DNA of 64,000 bases from Vogesella indigofera. Its GTDB lineage: Bacteria; Pseudomonadota; Gammaproteobacteria; Burkholderiales; Chromobacteriaceae. The DNA lies in NCBI RefSeq assembly GCF_003633895.1, contig NZ_RBID01000016.1, positions 124,001-188,000 on the forward strand, read 5' to 3'. This document shows positions 7,245 through 15,383 of this stretch, piece by piece. The position numbers were made by a program, and so were the translations under genes. Within the stretch, counting starts at the first letter, position 1, and every line of letters starts with the position of its first letter. The notes under the pieces were generated by a model. That model was not told the DNA's origin and did no database searches. It saw only the letters and a list, made by a program, of their open reading frames with translations.

Positions 7245-8633
7245 TCACAAGGTTTGACGATGCAGGCGCTGCCTGCTGATATGGGAAAGGTAGCCGACCA
7301 GGGTCAGCCCCGCCACGCTGAGGCTGACCACCAGTGCCGCCCAGAAGCCGTGCACGCCCATGCGCGGCAGCAGCCAGTCGGTCAGTCCCAGCACCATGCC
7401 CAGCCCGAGGCCGAGACCCCAGAACGACACGATGTGGATTGCCATCGGCAGGGTGGTGATCTTGTAGCCGCGCAACGCACCGGAGGCTACCGTTTGCATC
7501 GCGTCGGTCAGCTGGTAAAAGGCGGCGAACAGCATCAGCGTGCTGCCCAGCGCCACCACCGCCGGGTCCGGGCTGTACATGGCGATGATCTGGTGGCGGA
7601 ACAGCAGCACCAGCAGCATGGTCAGCACCGCGGCAGCGATACTGAGCGCGATGCCTAGGCCGCTGATCAGCCGCGCCTGCAGGTAGTCGCCGCTGCCGAT
7701 GCTCTGGCCGACGCGGATGGTCAGCGCGGTGGCGATGCTCTGCGGGATCATGTAGATCAGGCTGGAGAAGTTCAGCACCGCCTGGTGGCTGGCTACCACC
7801 AGGGTGCCCAGTTGCGCGATCAGCAGCGCGATGAAGGAAAACAGGCTGACCTCGACGAAGAACGACAGCCCGATCGGCAGCCCCAGCTTCAGCATCGCCG
7901 GAAAACGCGACCATTGTGGCCAGCTGAATTGCTGTGTCAGGCCGTAGTCGGCCAGTGCCCGGTTGCGGGCGAGGTAGACGAACAGCGTGATGGCGTTGAA
8001 CCACATCACCATGCCGGTGGCCCAGCCGCAGCCGGCGCCGCCCAGTTGCGGCAGGCCGAACAGGCCGTGGATCAGCATGTAGTTGAGCGGAATGTTCAGC
8101 AGCAGCGCGATCAGGCTCACCACCATGATCGGGCGCGGTCGGTTGAGGCTGGAGGCAAAGGCGTGCAGCGCACGGTGCATCATCGCCGCCGGCATGCCGA
8201 TGGCGGTGCCGCTGATGAACAGCATTACCTTGTCCTCCACCGTGTCCGGCAGGCTCAGCCACTGGCGCAACAGAGGCTGGATCGCCAGCATCAGCAGCGC
8301 GCCGAGGCAGCCGAGCAGCAGCCCGAACCACAGGCCCTGGCGCGCGGTTTCGCCGATGCTGCGGGTTTCGCCGGCACCGAACTGGTGCGACAGGATCGGG
8401 TTCAGCGCGCTGACGATGCCCATCAGCGTGACATAGACGGTGATGAAGATGCTGGCGCCCAGCGACACCGCCGCCAGATCGTCGGTGCTGACGCGGCCGG
8501 CCATTACCGTGTCGACAAAACCGGTCGCGACCTGGGCGATCTGCGCCACCATCATCGGCAGCGCCAGATGGCTCAGGGTGCGGGTTTCTTCGCGGATGCG
8601 CGGCCAGCCGGCCTTATCAAGGTGAAACAGCAT
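7245..8633 (-). CDS. MATE family (NorM/MdtK-type) multidrug or cation-coupled exporter
   Basis: A 462-residue inner-membrane exporter with about 12 hydrophobic segments. The N-terminal half carries LALPMMVAQIAQVATGFVDTVMAG, the classic NorM signature, and the second half repeats the fold. Members export cationic drugs and dyes in exchange for sodium or protons; the natural substrate is unknown. I chose ATG 8633 over an upstream TTG at 8654 since MLFHLDK begins like other NorM proteins. It is the first gene of a probable two-gene unit with murB. Confidence 0.92.
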   Translation of the reverse strand: MLFHLDKAGWPRIREETRTLSHLALPMMVAQIAQVATGFVDTVMAGRVSTDDLAAVSLGASIFITVYVTLMGIVSALNPILSHQFGAGETRSIGETARQGLWFGLLLGCLGALLMLAIQPLLRQWLSLPDTVEDKVMLFISGTAIGMPAAMMHRALHAFASSLNRPRPIMVVSLIALLLNIPLNYMLIHGLFGLPQLGGAGCGWATGMVMWFNAITLFVYLARNRALADYGLTQQFSWPQWSRFPAMLKLGLPIGLSFFVEVSLFSFIALLIAQLGTLVVASHQAVLNFSSLIYMIPQSIATALTIRVGQSIGSGDYLQARLISGLGIALSIAAAVLTMLLVLLFRHQIIAMYSPDPAVVALGSTLMLFAAFYQLTDAMQTVASGALRGYKITTLPMAIHIVSFWGLGLGLGMVLGLTDWLLPRMGVHGFWAALVVSLSVAGLTLVGYLSHISRQRLHRQTL

Positions 8634-8706
8634 GTCAATCCAGCTCGGGAGCAAACCGCCGATTATAGCCGGATCGGCCGCGCGGCGTCCGTGCCGCGCA
8701 GCGGAC

Positions 8707-8994
8707 TCAGGCGACGCCCGGGCGGCGCAGGTGGCAGCTGATGATCAGCGCGTTGCCGAACAGGCGGTTGATCTGCAGCGCCTGGTCGACATCGACATCC
8801 TGCAGTAGTAGTTTGCCCTGTTGCAGGCTGGCGGCCAGGCCGCGTTCGCTGGCCCAGGCCAGCAGTGTGGTCAGCTGGCGGGCGCCGGCATTGTCGCCGA
8901 GGTGGATGGCGCGCAGCTCGCCGCGCAGCGATGGGGTGGAACGGGCAGGGGTGGTGGCAAACTCGGTGTAACGGTCTTGTTCGCAGTCGTACAT
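8707..8994 (-). CDS. Small hypothetical protein (95 aa)
   Basis: I do not recognise this protein. It is soluble, with an acidic middle, and begins MYDCEQDRYTEF; a central stretch LTTLLAWASERGLAASLQQ looks helical and is followed by LLLQDVDVDQALQIN. The ATG at 8994 is preceded by a good ribosome site (AAGGAAG), and codon use looks like that of its neighbours, which supports a real gene. It lies about 70 bp upstream of the MATE gene on the same strand, so it may be the first gene of that transcript. Confidence 0.65.
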   Translation of the reverse strand: MYDCEQDRYTEFATTPARSTPSLRGELRAIHLGDNAGARQLTTLLAWASERGLAASLQQGKLLLQDVDVDQALQINRLFGNALIISCHLRRPGVA

Positions 8995-9394
8995 GGTCTC
9001 GGTCTTCCTTGTCGGTCGCCCGGACTATCCGAGCGACGCTTTAGCAGAGTTGGTTTAACGGCGCCCTGCAAGTTGTCGATTAACTCGGCGCCATGCGTTT
9101 TCACGCGGGGTACGGCTTTGCGGCAGCAGAAAACAAAAAATCCGCTGGCCAGTGGCTGCAGCGGATCGCTTGATCTGACGCTTTAGCTGGCATTTATAAT
9201 GCGCCCGCAAGCTGATATCAAATCGGCGCAGAGACAACGTTACGACAGGGCACTGCCGCTTGTCAAGCCGCGGCGGCGCGCGGCTGCCGGCGGCGGTATT
9301 GGCAGGCAGGTGGAGCCAGTTTTGCGAATCGCGCTATAATCCGCCGCCTGAACGCGGACTTTGTGTCCTTTTTTTCTTTCTCAGTGTAGCCCCG
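8995..9394. other. 400-bp intergenic region upstream of pcnB
   Basis: No protein gene is evident. On the plus strand there are two TATAAT boxes (about 9195-9200 and 9333-9338) that could serve pcnB, both with poor -35 partners. On the minus strand there is a perfect TTGACA, a weak -10 and, about 100 bp further on, a hairpin with a long U-tract, listed separately as a possible small RNA. Confidence 0.6.
9131..9231 (-). ncRNA. Candidate intergenic small RNA with its own terminator
   Basis: On the minus strand TTGACA (9266-9261) and TAACGT (9242-9237) are separated by 18 bp, predicting a start near 9231. About 65-90 nt later a hairpin (arms 9160-9166 and 9140-9146, inner GGC/GCC pairing) is followed by TTTTTTGTTTT, a strong intrinsic terminator shape. 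No open frame of useful length is present. The hairpin cannot terminate pcnB, which runs the other way, so it needs a minus-strand transcript. This is an inference from sequence only. Confidence 0.35.
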
Positions 9395-10753
9395 ATGATC
9401 CGTAAACTCATCAGTCGAATCTTCGACTTGCCTGCCAGCCTGGCCGGCAACAAGAGCAAGCCGCGTGTGCTTGCCCTGGCCCAGCACGGCGTGCGCCGTG
9501 ACGCACTCAGCCATGCCGCCCTGCGTGTGGTATCGCGGCTGCAGGACGCCGGTTTCGCCGCCTATGTCGTCGGTGGCGCGGTGCGGGATCTGCTGCTGGG
9601 TGTCACGCCCAAGGATTTCGACGTGGCCACCAGCGCCACGCCGGAGCAGGTGCACCACCTGTTCCGCCGCTCGCGCATCATCGGCCGGCGCTTTCGCATC
9701 GTGCACGTGATGATGGGGCCGGAAACCATCGAGGTGACCACCTTCCGTGGCGGCGAAGTCGCCAACAAGAACGAAACCGGTCGCGTGATGGCGGACAACA
9801 CCTACGGCAACCAGGTCGAGGACGCGCTGCGTCGCGACTTCACCGTCAATGCGCTGTTCTACAACCCGACCGATGAAACCATCATCGACTATCACCATGG
9901 CGTGAAGGACCTGCGCGCGAGGAAGCTGGTGATGATCGGCCAGCCGGCGCGCCGTTACCAGGAAGACCCGGTGCGCATGCTGCGTGCGGTCCGTCTGGCC
10001 GCCAAGCTGGATTTCACCATCGACGAACATACCCGCAAGCCGATTGCGGCCAACGCCGCGCTGCTGCGCAACGAGCCGCCGGCGCGGCTGTTCGACGAGC
10101 TGCTGAAGCTGCTGCACTCCGGCCACGCCTACGCCTGCCTGAAGATGCTGCGCGACGAAGGCCTGTCGCAGGGGACCTTCCCGCTGCTGGATGCGGTGAT
10201 GGACGAGCCGGGTGGCGAGACCTTCCTCAAGAACGCGCTGGCCAATACCGACGAGCGCGTGCGCGCCGACAAGCCGGTTTCGGTCGGCTTCATGCTGGCG
10301 GCGATGCTGTGGGCGCAGGTGCGCAACCGCTGGCAGCAGCGCCTGCAGCAGGGTGAGCGCGACATCGCGGCACTGGTCGAGGCGATGGCGGAAGTGGAAA
10401 CGCTGCAGGACAACGACTTTGCCATCCCGAAGCGCTTCTCGGCCACCATGCGCGAGATCTGGTTCCTGCAGCCGCGCTTCGAGAGCCGTGCCGGGCAGCG
10501 CCCGTTCCGCTTTGTCGAACAGCCGCGCTTCCGCGCTGCCTATGACTTCTTCTGCCTGCGCGCCGATGCCGGCGAGGTGCCGCGCGAGCTGCAGCAGTGG
10601 TGGGAAGACTTTCAGAACGGCGATACCGCCGAGCGCCAGCAGCTGGTCGACGACGTGCGCAACAGCGGTGGCGAAGCCGCCAATCCGGAGCGCAAGAAGC
10701 GCCGTCGCCGGCGCAAGCCGGCTGCCGCCGCGGGTGGCGGGGAGCCGGCGTGA
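9395..10753 (+). CDS. pcnB: Poly(A) polymerase I
   Basis: Adds poly(A) tails to RNA 3' ends, promoting decay; class II nucleotidyltransferase related to CCA-adding enzymes. Of 452 residues, the nucleotide-binding GGAVRD is at 60-65, catalytic DFD at 74-76 and RRDFTVNALFY at 146-156. The C-terminus is a basic tail (ERKKRRRRRKP), common in PcnB and thought to bind RNA. ATG 9395 was chosen because residues encoded upstream do not fit the family, although the ribosome site is weak. Its stop overlaps the folK start. The neighbourhood pcnB-folK-kinase-panB is conserved in betaproteobacteria. Confidence 0.95.
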   Translation: MIRKLISRIFDLPASLAGNKSKPRVLALAQHGVRRDALSHAALRVVSRLQDAGFAAYVVGGAVRDLLLGVTPKDFDVATSATPEQVHHLFRRSRIIGRRFRIVHVMMGPETIEVTTFRGGEVANKNETGRVMADNTYGNQVEDALRRDFTVNALFYNPTDETIIDYHHGVKDLRARKLVMIGQPARRYQEDPVRMLRAVRLAAKLDFTIDEHTRKPIAANAALLRNEPPARLFDELLKLLHSGHAYACLKMLRDEGLSQGTFPLLDAVMDEPGGETFLKNALANTDERVRADKPVSVGFMLAAMLWAQVRNRWQQRLQQGERDIAALVEAMAEVETLQDNDFAIPKRFSATMREIWFLQPRFESRAGQRPFRFVEQPRFRAAYDFFCLRADAGEVPRELQQWWEDFQNGDTAERQQLVDDVRNSGGEAANPERKKRRRRRKPAAAAGGGEPA

Positions 10754-11235
10754 CCCTGGCGGTGATTGCGCTGGGCAGCAATCTGGAAAATCCGGTGCAA
10801 CAGGTGGAGGCGGCGCTGCAAAGGTTGGCCGCATTGCCGGCCACGCGGCTGGTGCGCCGTTCCGCCTGCTACCGCACCGCCCCGGTCGGTTTCGCCGATC
10901 AACCCGATTTCATCAACGCGGTGTGCGAAGTCGACACCTCGCTGGATGCCGAAGCGCTGCTGGCGCAGCTGCTGCAGCTGGAACAGGACTTCGGCCGCGT
11001 GCGCAGCTTCCGCAACGCACCGCGGGTGCTGGACCTCGACCTGCTGCTGATGGACGGCGTCACGCGCGACAGCGAGTTTTTGACGCTGCCACACCCGCGC
11101 ATGCACGAGCGTGCCTTTGTGATGCTGCCGCTGGCGGAAATGGCGCCCGAGCGGCAGTTGCCGCAGGGCCGGGTCAGCGACATCGCCGCTGCGCTCGACG
11201 GCAGCGGTGTCAGCCGCCTGCCACGCAGTAAATAA
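10750..11235 (+). CDS. folK: 6-hydroxymethyl-dihydropterin pyrophosphokinase (HPPK)
   Basis: Transfers pyrophosphate from ATP to 6-hydroxymethyl-dihydropterin in folate synthesis. Of 161 residues, GSNL is at 9-12, PRVLDLDLL with the magnesium-binding aspartates D95 and D97 at 91-99, and HPRMHERAFV from 115. The start is a GTG at 10750 overlapping the pcnB stop by 3 bases. A dispersed-repeat copy (10821-10833) encodes RLAA inside helix 1. It sits in a run with the deoxynucleoside kinase and panBCD, linking folate and pantothenate genes as in many relatives. Confidence 0.95.
   Translation: MTLAVIALGSNLENPVQQVEAALQRLAALPATRLVRRSACYRTAPVGFADQPDFINAVCEVDTSLDAEALLAQLLQLEQDFGRVRSFRNAPRVLDLDLLLMDGVTRDSEFLTLPHPRMHERAFVMLPLAEMAPERQLPQGRVSDIAAALDGSGVSRLPRSK
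10821..10833 (+). repeat. Dispersed 13-bp repeat, exact copy in folK
   Basis: AAGGTTGGCCGCA read as R-L-A-A (codons AGG TTG GCC GCA), giving the uncommon arginine codon AGG in a high-GC gene that otherwise uses CGN. Confidence 0.85.
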
Positions 11236-11272
11236 CCCCCGGCAGCAGCGGCTGCCTCCCAAGGAGTACGTG

Positions 11273-11911
11273 ATGACGCAACTGCGCTATGTCGTGGTGG
11301 AAGGCCCCATTGCTTCCGGCAAGGCCGCCCTGGCGCGCCGGCTGGCGGATCACTGGGCGGTGCGGCTGCTGGCGGAAGCCGCGGAGCAGAACCCGTTTCT
11401 CGAGCGTTTCTACCGCAATCCCCCGTATCACGGCCTGGCCACCCAGTTGTCCTTCCTGTTGCAGCGTGCCGACGCCGCGCGCGCGATGCTGGAAGGCGAG
11501 CTGCTGGCGACGCCGCTGGTGTCTGACTTCCTGTTCGAGAAGGACGCGCTGTTTGCCGAGCTGGCGCTGGAAGACGACGAGCTGGCGCTGTACCGCCGTA
11601 TCGCGCCGGCGGTGTTGCGCGCCCACCCAGTGCCGGACCTGGTGATCTACCTGCAGGCGTCGCCGGAAACGGTGCAGCAGCGGCTGGAGCGGGGGGTGGC
11701 CAGTGGCGCGATGTCGCCGCTGCCGGCTGGCTATGTCCAGCGGGTACACGCCGCCTACAGCACGTTTTTCCACGCCTACGCGGGCGCGCCGCTGTTGATC
11801 GTCAACACCGATCATCTTGATTTGGTTGAAGGTGATGATGATTTCGGGCTATTGTTGCGCTGCATCAGCGAGATGCGAGGCCAACGCAGTTACTTCAACA
11901 AGGGTATCTGA
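11273..11911 (+). CDS. Deoxynucleoside kinase family protein with altered P-loop
   Basis: A 212-residue member of the dNK/thymidylate-kinase-like family that phosphorylates deoxynucleosides in salvage. Family features are ENPFLERFY-like [11 protein letters not shown] near residue 42, [18 protein letters not shown] and DLVIYLQA. The phosphate-binding loop at residues 11-18 reads GPIASGKA; the serine or threonine that normally follows GK and binds magnesium is replaced by alanine (codon GCC). The fold is intact but activity may be reduced or changed. ATG 11273 follows AAGGAG by 6 bases. Gene order folK-kinase-panB is conserved in betaproteobacteria. Confidence 0.85.
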   Translation: MTQLRYVVVEGPIASGKAALARRLADHWAVRLLAEAAEQNPFLERFYRNPPYHGLATQLSFLLQRADAARAMLEGELLATPLVSDFLFEKDALFAELALEDDELALYRRIAPAVLRAHPVPDLVIYLQASPETVQQRLERGVASGAMSPLPAGYVQRVHAAYSTFFHAYAGAPLLIVNTDHLDLVEGDDDFGLLLRCISEMRGQRSYFNKGI

Positions 11912-12024
11912 ACCCTGCCCGGCCGGAAGGCGGAGCCATCAGTTCCGCACCGCGGCCGCCCCTGCGTATCCGGGTGGTCACCCGCACCCCGGTCGCAGCT
12001 GCACGCAACGAGGAAATACAGAAT

Positions 12025-12816
12025 ATGAAAATAACCGTTAATACTTTGCAGACCATGGCCGCCGAAGGCCGCAAGATCAGCATGCTGACCTGTTACGACG
12101 CCAGCTTCGCCAGCCTGCTGGATGGCGCCGGTGTCGACATCCTGCTGATCGGCGATTCGCTGGGCATGGTGATGCAGGGGCGGGATTCGACGCTGCCGGT
12201 GACCATGGAACAGATGGAATACCATACCCGCTGTGTCGCGCAGGGCAGCAAGAACGCGATGGTGCTCGGCGACATGCCGTTCGGCAGCTACCAGGAAAGC
12301 CCGGCACAGGCGTTTGCCAATGCCGCGCGCCTGATGCAGGCCGGCGCGCACATGGTCAAGATCGAGGGTGGCGCCTTCATGGCGGAAACCGTGCGCTTTC
12401 TGGTGCAGCGCGGCGTGCCGGTGTGCGCCCATATCGGCCTCACCCCGCAGTTCGTCAACACTTTCGGCGGCTACAAGGTACAGGGCAAGAGCGAATCCGA
12501 TGCCGAGCGCATCATGGCCGACGCCCGCGCGCTGGCCGACGCCGGTGCCAGCATGGTGCTGATGGAGTGCGTGCCGGCGGTGCTGGCAAAGAAGATCACC
12601 GAAGCGATCAGCGTGCCGACCATCGGCATCGGCGCCGGTCTTGATGTCTCCGGCCAGGTGCTGGTGCTATATGATGTGCTCGGCGTGTATCCGGGCAAGA
12701 AAGCGCGTTTCGTCAAGGACTTCATGGCCGAGGCGCAAAGCATCCAGGGCGCGGTCAGCGCCTACGTCGCAGCGGTGAAAGCACAGACTTTCCCGGCGCC
12801 CGAACACTGTTTCTGA
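12025..12816 (+). CDS. panB: 3-methyl-2-oxobutanoate hydroxymethyltransferase (ketopantoate synthesis)
   Basis: Transfers a hydroxymethyl group from 5,10-methylene-THF to ketoisovalerate, the first committed step to pantothenate. Of 263 residues, the metal ligands lie in GDS (43-45) and DMPF (83-86), E114 follows, and E181 in LMECVPA is the catalytic base as in the E. coli enzyme. ATG 12025 follows GAGGAAA; a longer frame upstream lacks family similarity. It begins the panB-panC-panD run, with 9 bp before panC. Confidence 0.97.
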   Translation: MKITVNTLQTMAAEGRKISMLTCYDASFASLLDGAGVDILLIGDSLGMVMQGRDSTLPVTMEQMEYHTRCVAQGSKNAMVLGDMPFGSYQESPAQAFANAARLMQAGAHMVKIEGGAFMAETVRFLVQRGVPVCAHIGLTPQFVNTFGGYKVQGKSESDAERIMADARALADAGASMVLMECVPAVLAKKITEAISVPTIGIGAGLDVSGQVLVLYDVLGVYPGKKARFVKDFMAEAQSIQGAVSAYVAAVKAQTFPAPEHCF

Positions 12817-12825
12817 GTCCGTCCC

Positions 12826-13659
12826 ATGCAAATCATCCGTAGCATTGCCGAGCTGCGCGCCTGGCGCAAAACCGCCGGCCGCGTCGCCTTCGTCCCGACC
12901 ATGGGCAACCTGCACGAAGGCCATCTGGCGCTGGTCGCCGCCGCGCGGCAGCACGCCGAACAGGTGGTGGTCAGCATCTTCGTCAACCGTCTGCAGTTCG
13001 GCCAGGGCGAGGATTTCGACGCCTACCCGCGCACCTTCGAGGCCGATGGCGACAAGCTGCGTGCCGCCGGCGTCGCGGTGCTGTTCTTCCCCGACGAGCG
13101 CGAGCTGTATCCGCGCATCAAGCAGGACTTCAACGTCGAGCCGCCGCATATCCAGAACGAGCTGTGCGGTGCCTTCCGCCCCGGCCACTTCCGCGGTGTG
13201 GCCACCGTGGTCGCCAAGCTGTTCAATATCGTGCAGCCGGACGTCGCCTGCTTCGGCAAGAAGGACTTCCAGCAACTGCACGTGATCCGCGCCATGGTCG
13301 ACGACCTCAACATGCCGATCGAGATCGTGCCGGTGGATACCGGCCGTGCCGATGACGGCCTGGCGCTGTCGTCGCGCAATGGCTACCTCAGCAGCGACGA
13401 ACGCGCCGAGGCGCCGCGGCTGTACCGCCAGCTGTCCGCCATCCGCGCGGCGCTGCAGGCAGGTGACAGCAATTATGCGGCGCTGGAAAAGGCCGCCTGT
13501 GACGAGCTGAACGGCCACGGCTGGCGCGTGGACTATGTCGAGATCCGTCAGGCCGACACGCTGGAGATCGCCCACGTCGGCGAGGCGCGGTTGGTGGTGC
13601 TGGCGGCGGCGCGTCTGGGTCGTACCCGGCTGATTGACAATATCGAAGTGGCGCGCTGA
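12826..13659 (+). CDS. panC: Pantothenate synthetase
   Basis: ATP-dependent condensation of pantoate and beta-alanine through a pantoyl-adenylate; cytosolic homodimer. Of 277 residues, the nucleotidyl-transferase HxGH motif appears as MGNLHEGH at 26-33, the pantoate/ATP loop GKKDFQQ at 144-150, and the KMSKS-equivalent SSRN at 182-185. Length is normal. It lies between panB and panD in one probable operon and is the step that uses the product of PanD. Confidence 0.97.
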   Translation: MQIIRSIAELRAWRKTAGRVAFVPTMGNLHEGHLALVAAARQHAEQVVVSIFVNRLQFGQGEDFDAYPRTFEADGDKLRAAGVAVLFFPDERELYPRIKQDFNVEPPHIQNELCGAFRPGHFRGVATVVAKLFNIVQPDVACFGKKDFQQLHVIRAMVDDLNMPIEIVPVDTGRADDGLALSSRNGYLSSDERAEAPRLYRQLSAIRAALQAGDSNYAALEKAACDELNGHGWRVDYVEIRQADTLEIAHVGEARLVVLAAARLGRTRLIDNIEVAR

Positions 13660-13696
13660 CCCGCCGCGCCGCAAGCAACAACAGGAAGACCGAACC

Positions 13697-14077
13697 ATGC
13701 AGCGTTCCATGCTGAAATCCAAGCTTCACCGCGTCACCACCACCCACGCCGAACTGCACTACATCGGCTCCTGCGCCATTGATGAAAACCTGCTGGAAGC
13801 GGCCGACATCAAGGAATACGAAGAAGTGCAGATCTGGAACGTGACCAACGGCGAGCGTTTCGCCACCTACGCCATCCGCGCCGAGCGCGGTTCCGGCGTG
13901 ATCTCGGTCAACGGTTCCGCCGCGCGTCGCGCCGCCCCCGGCGACCTGCTGATCATCGCCTCGTTCGCCGCCTACGAAGACAGCGAGCTGGCGAATCACA
14001 CGCCGAAGCTGGTGTTCGTCGACGAGCGCAACCAGATGACCGAGCTGGCGTCGCTGACGCCGGTGCAGCCGGCCTGA
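13697..14077 (+). CDS. panD: Aspartate 1-decarboxylase (pyruvoyl enzyme proenzyme)
   Basis: Makes beta-alanine for pantothenate. The 126-residue proenzyme cleaves itself between Gly24 and Ser25 (seen as YIGSCAID at 22-29) to create the pyruvoyl group on Ser25; numbering with the ATG at 13697 places the site exactly as in E. coli, which supports this start. GGAAG precedes the start. It is last in the pan operon and followed by a good intrinsic terminator. No PanM maturation factor gene is seen nearby. Confidence 0.97.
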   Translation: MQRSMLKSKLHRVTTTHAELHYIGSCAIDENLLEAADIKEYEEVQIWNVTNGERFATYAIRAERGSGVISVNGSAARRAAPGDLLIIASFAAYEDSELANHTPKLVFVDERNQMTELASLTPVQPA

Positions 14078-14103
14078 TGCTGCCGTCGTGATCCGTTCGA
14101 ACC

Positions 14104-14131
14104 AAGCCGCCCGCAGAGGCGGCTTTTTATT
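14104..14131 (+). terminator. Intrinsic terminator after panD
   Basis: Stem of 8 bp (14104-14111 with 14118-14125), 6-base loop CGCAGA, followed by TTTTTATTG. It ends the panBCD transcript 27 bp after panD and separates it from rraA. Confidence 0.85.
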
Positions 14132-14161
14132 GTCTGAACACAAACGAGAAAAGGAGAAAGC

Positions 14162-14641
14162 ATGAGTTTCCTGACAACCGATCTCTACGATGCCAACGAG
14201 GGCCGCGTGGCGGTGGTGGAGCCGATGTTCCGCGCCTACGGCGGCCGCGCCCGCTTTGCCGGGCAGGTGGTGACGCTGAAGGTGTACGAGGACAACACCC
14301 GCGTGCGCGAAGTGCTGGCCGAGCCGGGGCAGGGCAGGATCCTGGTGGTCGATGGTGGCGGCTCCAAACGCTGCGCGCTGCTGGGTGACCAGATTGCCGA
14401 GCTGGGGGTGAAGAACGGCTGGGAGGGCGTGGTGATTTACGGCTGCATCCGCGACTCGGTGGCCATCAATGCACTCGATATCGGCGTGCGTGCGCTGGAT
14501 ACCAACCCGAAGAAAACGGTGAAGCGCAACGAGGGGCAGCGCGACCTGGTGCTGGCCTTCGGTGCGGTGGAATTCGTGCCTGGCCACTGGCTGTACGTCG
14601 ACGAGGACGGGCTGCTGCTGTCGGCGACGCCGCTGCTGTAA
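14162..14641 (+). CDS. rraA: RraA family protein (RNase E activity regulator / HMG aldolase-like)
   Basis: A 159-residue RraA-fold protein. It carries VVDGGGSKRCALLGDQ (phosphate-binding loop GGxxxxAxxGD) near residue 63-77 and GCIRDS near 98. In enterobacteria RraA inhibits RNase E; the same fold acts as 4-hydroxy-4-methyl-2-oxoglutarate aldolase in others, and the retained RD pair leaves both roles open. The start follows AAGGAGAAAGC, a strong ribosome site. It is transcribed alone between the panD terminator and a bidirectional terminator. Confidence 0.9.
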   Translation: MSFLTTDLYDANEGRVAVVEPMFRAYGGRARFAGQVVTLKVYEDNTRVREVLAEPGQGRILVVDGGGSKRCALLGDQIAELGVKNGWEGVVIYGCIRDSVAINALDIGVRALDTNPKKTVKRNEGQRDLVLAFGAVEFVPGHWLYVDEDGLLLSATPLL

Positions 14642-14643
14642 GC

Positions 14644-14669
14644 CCTTGCGGCCAACGTTGGCCGCAAGG
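14644..14669. repeat. 26-bp perfect palindrome of two overlapping repeat variants
   Basis: Two copies of the 13-bp word with AACGTT at the centre overlap head to head (14647-14659 and 14654-14666), giving a perfect palindrome extended by CC/GG. It begins 3 bases after the rraA stop and precedes the conventional terminator. Confidence 0.8.
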
Positions 14670-14672
14670 CGT

Positions 14673-14704
14673 AAAAAAGCCGGCCCCGCGGGTCCGGCTT
14701 TTTT
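14673..14704. terminator. Bidirectional terminator between rraA and lolA
   Basis: Stem of 11 bp (14673-14683 with 14694-14704) around a 10-base loop, with AAAAAA on one side and TTTTTT on the other, so a U-tract forms on either strand. It serves the convergent rraA and lolA genes. Confidence 0.9.
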
Positions 14705-14716
14705 GCAATGGGCGAC

Positions 14717-15319
14717 TTATTCGCCGACCACGTCGACGCCGGCGGGCGGGGTGAAGCGGAACTGCGCCGGGTTGACCTTGACGTTGCGCTGCAGGTTCTT
14801 GAACTGGATGCGGGTGACGTTGCCGAAGCTGTCGGCCAGCTCCATTTCCACCAGCTGGTTGGCGCTGAAGCCCATCTTGATCGATTCAAACGTGTTGTCG
14901 GCTTTTTTCGGGCTGGCGGCCAGCCATTCCACCTTGCCGGTCTTGCCGACTTCGCGCAGCTGGTAGTCGCGTTCGATGGCATTGCTGCCGGCCAGCAGCG
15001 CCGCCGGCGAATTACCCAGCGCGCCGGCCTGGTCACGGCGGGTGACCTGGGCCAGCTCCTTGTCGTACAGCCACAGCGTCTTGCCGTCGCCGACGATCAG
15101 CTGCTCGAATGGCTGGGCGTAGGTCCAGCGCAGCTTGCCGGGGCGCTGGATCTGCATGGTGCCGTGCGCGGTTTCCTGGCGCTGCTTGCCGCTCACCGTC
15201 TGGGTGAAATCGGCGGCCAGGGTCCTGGTGCCGGCGATAAAGGCCTTGAACTGGGGCAACGCGGCGGCGTGTACCGGCAGCGTGGCAGCCAGCAGCAGGC
15301 CGAGTAGGGCTTTCTTCAT
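14717..15319 (-). CDS. lolA: Outer-membrane lipoprotein carrier protein LolA
   Basis: Periplasmic chaperone that takes lipoproteins from LolCDE in the inner membrane to LolB in the outer membrane. Of 200 residues, 1-18 form a cleavable signal peptide ending in VHA. The mature part shows the Lol fold pattern: TLAADFTQTV, then GTMQIQRPGKLRWTY near residue 55 and a C-terminal VTRIQFKNLQRNVKV region. Length matches the family. It stands downstream of nadE by 64 bp on the same strand. Confidence 0.93.
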   Translation of the reverse strand: MKKALLGLLLAATLPVHAAALPQFKAFIAGTRTLAADFTQTVSGKQRQETAHGTMQIQRPGKLRWTYAQPFEQLIVGDGKTLWLYDKELAQVTRRDQAGALGNSPAALLAGSNAIERDYQLREVGKTGKVEWLAASPKKADNTFESIKMGFSANQLVEMELADSFGNVTRIQFKNLQRNVKVNPAQFRFTPPAGVDVVGE

Positions 15320-15383
15320 GTGATTCCTTTGACTGGCGCGGACGGTCGTCAGCAGTGCTACGACTGTCGCGCCGTGGCCGCGT

